Origin: Epsilonproteobacteria bacterium UBA4036
Lineage (GTDB): Bacteria; Campylobacterota; Campylobacteria; Campylobacterales; Arcobacteraceae
Direction of reading: 5' to 3'
Length of the DNA: 64,000 bases
Assembly: GCA_002382325.1 (NCBI GenBank)
Contig: DGAG01000011.1
Coordinates: 223,134-287,133 of the forward strand
This document shows positions 60,085 to 64,000 of the stretch, one piece after another (the stretch's first letter is position 1; the number at the start of each line of letters is the position of its first letter). The translations under genes and the position numbers were made by a program. The notes under the pieces were generated by a model. It was not told the origin of the DNA, made no database searches, and saw nothing but the letters and a program-made list of their open reading frames with translations.

Positions 60085-60554
60085 TGAATTAACTCCTGTG
60101 CTTCTTTAAGAGATTGTTCTAAGCTTAAATGACCAATGGCTTTGTTGTCATAAATGGCAATAGGAGCCAAAGAACACGAACCCACACATCTTGCACTTAA
60201 CAAAGAGAGTAAGCCATCTGATGTGGTTTCACCTACATTGACATTAAAGCGTTCTTCTATTTTCTCAAGGATTACTTTGGCATTTTTAATGTAACAAGCC
60301 GTACCCATACAAACAACAACAGTATGTTTTCCTTTGGGTTTTAGTCTAAAAAAATGGTAAAAAGTAGCCACACCATAGACTTTAGAATAGGGTAAACGCA
60401 GTTTTCGAGCAACAAACTTGAGTGTTTCATTTTCCAAATAACCAAAAGTTTCTTGTGCAGTATGAAGTGTTTCAATTAAAGCACTTCGGTCATAGTTCAA
60501 TTTTTTCATGGTTTTATCCACCATTTTATAGCGGTCATCACTGATTGGCATCAT
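60081..60554 (-). CDS. hoxE: NAD-reducing hydrogenase diaphorase subunit HoxE
   Basis: A 157-residue NuoE-like protein with one [2Fe-2S] cluster. The segments ALIETLHTAQETFGYLENETLKFVARKLRLP and SKVYGVATFYHFFRLKPKGKH are typical of HoxE. Cluster cysteines are in CMGTACYIKNA and ARCVGSCSLAP. I use the ATG at 60554, with AAGGA upstream; a TTG at 60656 would add 34 residues without a ribosome site. A TATACT -10-like box lies on the minus strand at about 60595. It presumably starts the hox operon. Confidence 0.85.
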   Translation of the reverse strand: MMPISDDRYKMVDKTMKKLNYDRSALIETLHTAQETFGYLENETLKFVARKLRLPYSKVYGVATFYHFFRLKPKGKHTVVVCMGTACYIKNAKVILEKIEERFNVNVGETTSDGLLSLLSARCVGSCSLAPIAIYDNKAIGHLSLEQSLKEAQELIQ

Positions 60555-60682
60555 TTCATTGCATCCTTGAGATTGAAGAAATTGTTTCAAAATAGTATAG
60601 CACACTTCGGTTTCAAGTTTATAACAAAATATGCTCAACTTCTCGGATAAACTCAATTTAAGAAAATACGAATTATGGGGAT

Positions 60683-63130
60683 TTAAGCCTTTAATACAAT
60701 TTTAAAACAGGCACCCAAATGATTTTTGCCGTTATACTCATACATAACGTTACTTACACTTAACTCCCCTTCAAGATGATTATGGATAATTTGTTTACTC
60801 ATGTATAAACCAATACCTGTGCCTTGGCTTTGATGTTTGGTGGTAAAATAAGGTTCAAAGACTTTATCCATAATATTTAAAGGAATACCTCCTGCGCTGT
60901 CTTTAAAGAAAATAAGAATTTTCCCTTCTTCTTCATACCCATCAATAAAAATATATTTCTCTTCAATATGGTTACTTTCGAAAGCATCTTTTGAGTTGTT
61001 TAACAGATTGAGAAAAACTTGTATGAGTTCATTTTCAAATCCATTGCACTCCAAATCTTCAATATGTTTAATGATTTGAATTTCACGATTCTTGAATTTT
61101 GATTGCAAAATATTTAAGGCTTTTTCAAGTGCTAAGTTGAGTTTAAAAATCTTTTTCACTTTGGTTTTGGTTAAAAAGTTTCTAAAATCATCAATCGTAT
61201 GAGAGAGGTATTGGGCTGAGGAGTTAATGCTTTTTAAATCATTTAAAACCTCTTCTTCATTAAAAATCCCATACTCGTGTTTAAGTTGTATGCCGGTTGC
61301 AATGGTTGAAATCACACTTAAAGGTTGTCGCCATTGATGCGCAATATTTTCAATCATTTCCCCCATAGAAGCCATTTTGGCTTGTTGCATCAAAATATCC
61401 TCTTTTTGACGCAGCTCTTTTTCATGATTCTTTTGTGCGGTGGTATCATGAAATACGCCAATATAATTTTGCACTTCACCGTTTTCATCCCATACAGTGT
61501 TAATAGTAAGCCACTCACTCCAAAGCTCACCGTTTTTCTTTTTATTAATCAATTCGCCTTCCCAAAACCCTTCTTTTGAGAGTTTTTCCCAAAATCTTTG
61601 ATAGAAAGCAGCATCGTGTAAGCCAGATTTTAAAATGTTGGGATTTTTATAAATCACCTCTTGTTTGGTGTAACCAGAACACTTTTCAAAGGCTCTATTG
61701 GCATTTATAATTCGTGCCTCTTTATCGGTTATGACAATACCATCTTGAGTATTTTGAAATACGGTATAGGCTTCTTTTATTTTGTATTCATTTTTTTTAC
61801 GTTGGGTAATATCTGAACCTAAAAGAACCAGTTCATTGATCTCTTCATTATCTATGGGTACAATCGTAAATTCAATGATAATAGCGTTGTCATGGCCGTC
61901 AACAACATAAAGCTCTTTTTGTATGGTTTGATCTTTTTTGTAGTTTAAAATCACCTCTTGAAGCCAACGTTTATCTTCAGGTGAAAAACAAAAAAGATTC
62001 CAAAATATTGTATGCATAATCTCATCACAAGGACGATTGAGCATGGTGAGAGCTTTTTGATTTATTTGAACGATTTTCCCTTCTTTGTCAACAATGGAAG
62101 CCAAGAAGTGGTTGTTTTCAAATAAGATTTGAAATTTCTTTTGGTTTTTAATTTGCAGTTGATGTCGCTTAAGTTCTTCTTGGTGTTTGGCATGGTATAA
62201 AAACAGCAAATACATAACTAAAATCACACATACAATAACAATTGCCGTTGTGATAATAAAAAAATCATACCGTTTGCTTTCCCAACCTTTTAGGCTCTCT
62301 GTATATTTTGTTCGTACGGCAAGATTAAAAGGGTAATTTTTGGTTAATGTGTAGGCGATAATGTATTGTTCATCATGAAAAAAAGTGACGCCCGAAGCAC
62401 TGTTTTGCTCTTTGGAATTGAGTAAAATGGCATTGGCTTTACACTTATCGCATAAGACCACTTCAGATTGAGATGAGGCTAAAACAGTATCATCAAGCCT
62501 TAAAATATCAATATAGGTATGAGGCTCCAATTTTGAAGCATATAAGTTAATAAAATAATCAGGATTTAATGCCACTAACATATGATAGGTTTTATTGTTT
62601 TGTTGGATTTTTTTAATAATAGGGATAAAACTGGGTTGATTGTGTCTGTTTTTCTTTGCAGTTTCGTTGGGATTAATCTCATCCAAATCTCGTCCTATAA
62701 AAACGGTTCCCACTTGTAAAATGGCTTGATTAAAAAAAGGCTTTGGATAAAAATCGTTTAACGGGATAATGGCATTGATGTTATTGGCATTTGAACTGAC
62801 AATGACTCGATTGTTTTCTAAAAGATTAATAGAACGAATATGAGGATTGTTTTTAAGAATGGTCATAAATTGTTCATCTAAAAGAGCAGAACTGGGTTTA
62901 AGCTCAAGAAATGAGGATAAAGAGTTAAAAAGCAAATCCAAGGTATTGATGGTTTGGCTTAAATTTTCAGAAAAAGTATCGGCTTGAAGTTTAACCATAC
63001 GAATATTGGCATTGACGGCTTCCTCTTTTAAAATTGACAACGATGTCATCACTCCACCAATAAGCGTAACAATAATAAAAAACGTGATAATAATAAGTTT
63101 GCTGATCCCTTTGAGTTTAGCTATATTCAA
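60683..63130 (-). CDS. PAS-domain sensor histidine kinase
   Basis: An 815-residue membrane kinase. A helix lies near 13-33, a periplasmic domain of about 250 residues (Cache-like, with RDLDEINPNETAKK near 145), and a second helix near 285-310. Two PAS domains follow (about 330-440 and 455-570), the second ending with a typical PAC segment. The H box is NIAHQWRQPLSVIS near 600, with ATPase motifs FKDSAGGIPL and GTGIGLYMSK. It has no adjacent response regulator. It is 12 bases downstream of the solute-binding protein gene, and the hox operon follows, so a role in controlling hydrogenase is possible. Confidence 0.85.
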   Translation of the reverse strand: MNIAKLKGISKLIIITFFIIVTLIGGVMTSLSILKEEAVNANIRMVKLQADTFSENLSQTINTLDLLFNSLSSFLELKPSSALLDEQFMTILKNNPHIRSINLLENNRVIVSSNANNINAIIPLNDFYPKPFFNQAILQVGTVFIGRDLDEINPNETAKKNRHNQPSFIPIIKKIQQNNKTYHMLVALNPDYFINLYASKLEPHTYIDILRLDDTVLASSQSEVVLCDKCKANAILLNSKEQNSASGVTFFHDEQYIIAYTLTKNYPFNLAVRTKYTESLKGWESKRYDFFIITTAIVIVCVILVMYLLFLYHAKHQEELKRHQLQIKNQKKFQILFENNHFLASIVDKEGKIVQINQKALTMLNRPCDEIMHTIFWNLFCFSPEDKRWLQEVILNYKKDQTIQKELYVVDGHDNAIIIEFTIVPIDNEEINELVLLGSDITQRKKNEYKIKEAYTVFQNTQDGIVITDKEARIINANRAFEKCSGYTKQEVIYKNPNILKSGLHDAAFYQRFWEKLSKEGFWEGELINKKKNGELWSEWLTINTVWDENGEVQNYIGVFHDTTAQKNHEKELRQKEDILMQQAKMASMGEMIENIAHQWRQPLSVISTIATGIQLKHEYGIFNEEEVLNDLKSINSSAQYLSHTIDDFRNFLTKTKVKKIFKLNLALEKALNILQSKFKNREIQIIKHIEDLECNGFENELIQVFLNLLNNSKDAFESNHIEEKYIFIDGYEEEGKILIFFKDSAGGIPLNIMDKVFEPYFTTKHQSQGTGIGLYMSKQIIHNHLEGELSVSNVMYEYNGKNHLGACFKIVLKA

Positions 63131-63142
63131 GTGAACTCTTTA

Positions 63143-63931
63143 TTAATGCAGTTGTATGATAGGTTCAAGAGAGTTGTCTTGAGCAGCTTTTAAAAGACGA
63201 CCATCTTGTTTAATGCGTTGAATAAAACGTTCAACTTCATAATAAAATTGATCATCGGCATGTTTCATTGCCCACGCATAAGGGGTGATATGATACGTAG
63301 AGGTGGGTGCTATTAATTTTGCCCAAGATGTTTTGGCTAACATTCGTTTGGCAAAAGGATAATCCGTCATAAAAACATCCGCACGACCGGCTTGTACTTC
63401 TTGTTCTCGTGCGTGCATACTGTTGACCACCAAAAGAGTGGCGTGTTTGAGTTTTTCTTTCATAACAGGCTCATGGTAAGTCCCTTTTGCCACAGCAACT
63501 ACGACCCCTTTTTTATCAATATCGTCCCAATGAGCAATACGTTGGTTGGACTTTGTCGCAATGGCATAAATATCGCTGTGCAAATGAGGTGTGGTAAATC
63601 GTAAATGTTCTCGTCTTTGGGCCGTATTGCCAATGGCAAACATCGCAATATGACATTGATTTGTTGTAATATCGTTAATAAGAGTAGCAAAAGAACTGGG
63701 TACAAATTCAAGGTTGACTTTTAAATCATACGCTAATTGAACGGCTAAATCGCTGTCAATACCAATGAGTTTTTGCGTGCGTTCATCCAAATAAGAGATG
63801 CCATAATATTCTGTCCACACACACACTTTTAAAAGATTATTCTCTTTAATCGTTTGCAACAGACTCATTTGAGCAAAAACAAACGTAGGTACGAAAAATA
63901 AAAAAACTAAAAAAAGAAAAGCTCTTTTCAT
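63143..63931 (-). CDS. Periplasmic amino-acid-type solute-binding protein
   Basis: A 262-residue exported protein of the SBP_bac_3 family. It has a signal peptide (residues about 1-20, …LVFLFFVPTFVFAQ). The mature part begins LLQTIKENNLLKVCVWTEYYGISYLDERTQKLIGIDSDLA, typical of polar amino-acid receptors, and has an Arg near the ligand site (QRREHLRFTTPH). No transporter subunits accompany it. It is 12 bases before the sensor kinase gene, so it may act as the ligand sensor for that kinase rather than for transport. The ligand is unknown. Confidence 0.8.
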   Translation of the reverse strand: MKRAFLFLVFLFFVPTFVFAQMSLLQTIKENNLLKVCVWTEYYGISYLDERTQKLIGIDSDLAVQLAYDLKVNLEFVPSSFATLINDITTNQCHIAMFAIGNTAQRREHLRFTTPHLHSDIYAIATKSNQRIAHWDDIDKKGVVVAVAKGTYHEPVMKEKLKHATLLVVNSMHAREQEVQAGRADVFMTDYPFAKRMLAKTSWAKLIAPTSTYHITPYAWAMKHADDQFYYEVERFIQRIKQDGRLLKAAQDNSLEPIIQLH

Positions 63932-64000
63932 TGGAACGTCCTAAGTATTTAATTAAGGGTACCACTAAAAATTAGAATGCCTATAAATAGTACAGTAAGG

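Overview
This window is AT-rich, gene-dense bacterial chromosome. Gene content points to the Campylobacterota, most likely the Arcobacter group. The signs are several sensor kinases of the HQW-type H-box family, a LutABC plus FAD/Fe-S lactate dehydrogenase module with a TRAP transporter, T-rich promoters with TACAAT/TATAAT -10 boxes, and tRNAs with an encoded CCA end. No phage, transposase or CRISPR array is visible. The taxonomic call is inference from gene content only.

Layout. 0-3.4 kb: the tail of an unknown gene, a D-2-hydroxyacid dehydrogenase, and a succinate dehydrogenase/fumarate reductase-like flavoprotein and Fe-S protein pair with no membrane anchor nearby. 3.4-14.3 kb: tRNA-Val and tRNA-Pro, a degenerate receiver protein divergent from a small XRE regulator, bluB with a NifX-like partner, asnB, an AEC permease with an anomalous start, a PiT phosphate transporter, a DEAD-box RNA helicase and accBC. 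14.4-15.5 kb: a dCMP-deaminase-like protein and a methyltransferase.

15.5-27.4 kb is a lactate module: lutABC, a two-component system with a periplasmic substrate-binding-type sensor, a TRAP transporter (dctPQM) and a large FAD/Fe-S D-lactate dehydrogenase. A 12-bp sequence is shared upstream of lutA and dctP at identical distance from the -10 box, which suggests both are controlled by the embedded response regulator. Two strong hairpins separate dctP from dctQ.

27.4-33.5 kb holds a divergent ion/stress cluster: Usp, PII-like, CBS and duplicated DUF1538 membrane protein on one strand, and a CPA1-type antiporter plus a tandem Usp on the other. It is followed by an orphan MNT-type nucleotidyltransferase and a roughly 500-bp gene-free stretch with a structured element. 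34-38.8 kb: a SurA-like chaperone, gatB, gpsA, an HxlR regulator and an AcuI/YhdH reductase.

38.8-49.8 kb is an efflux region: a divergent MarR regulator, a YhiI-RbbA-YhhJ type ABC exporter, and a TolC-MFP-RND tripartite pump. A near-identical 18-bp site precedes both halves. 49.8-55.4 kb: a second small XRE regulator with two perfect-arm palindromes, divergent from a receiver-GGDEF protein and a giant hybrid kinase. 55.4-63.9 kb: a complete HoxEFUYH-type NAD-linked [NiFe] hydrogenase with its maturation protease, preceded by a sensor kinase and a periplasmic solute-binding protein.
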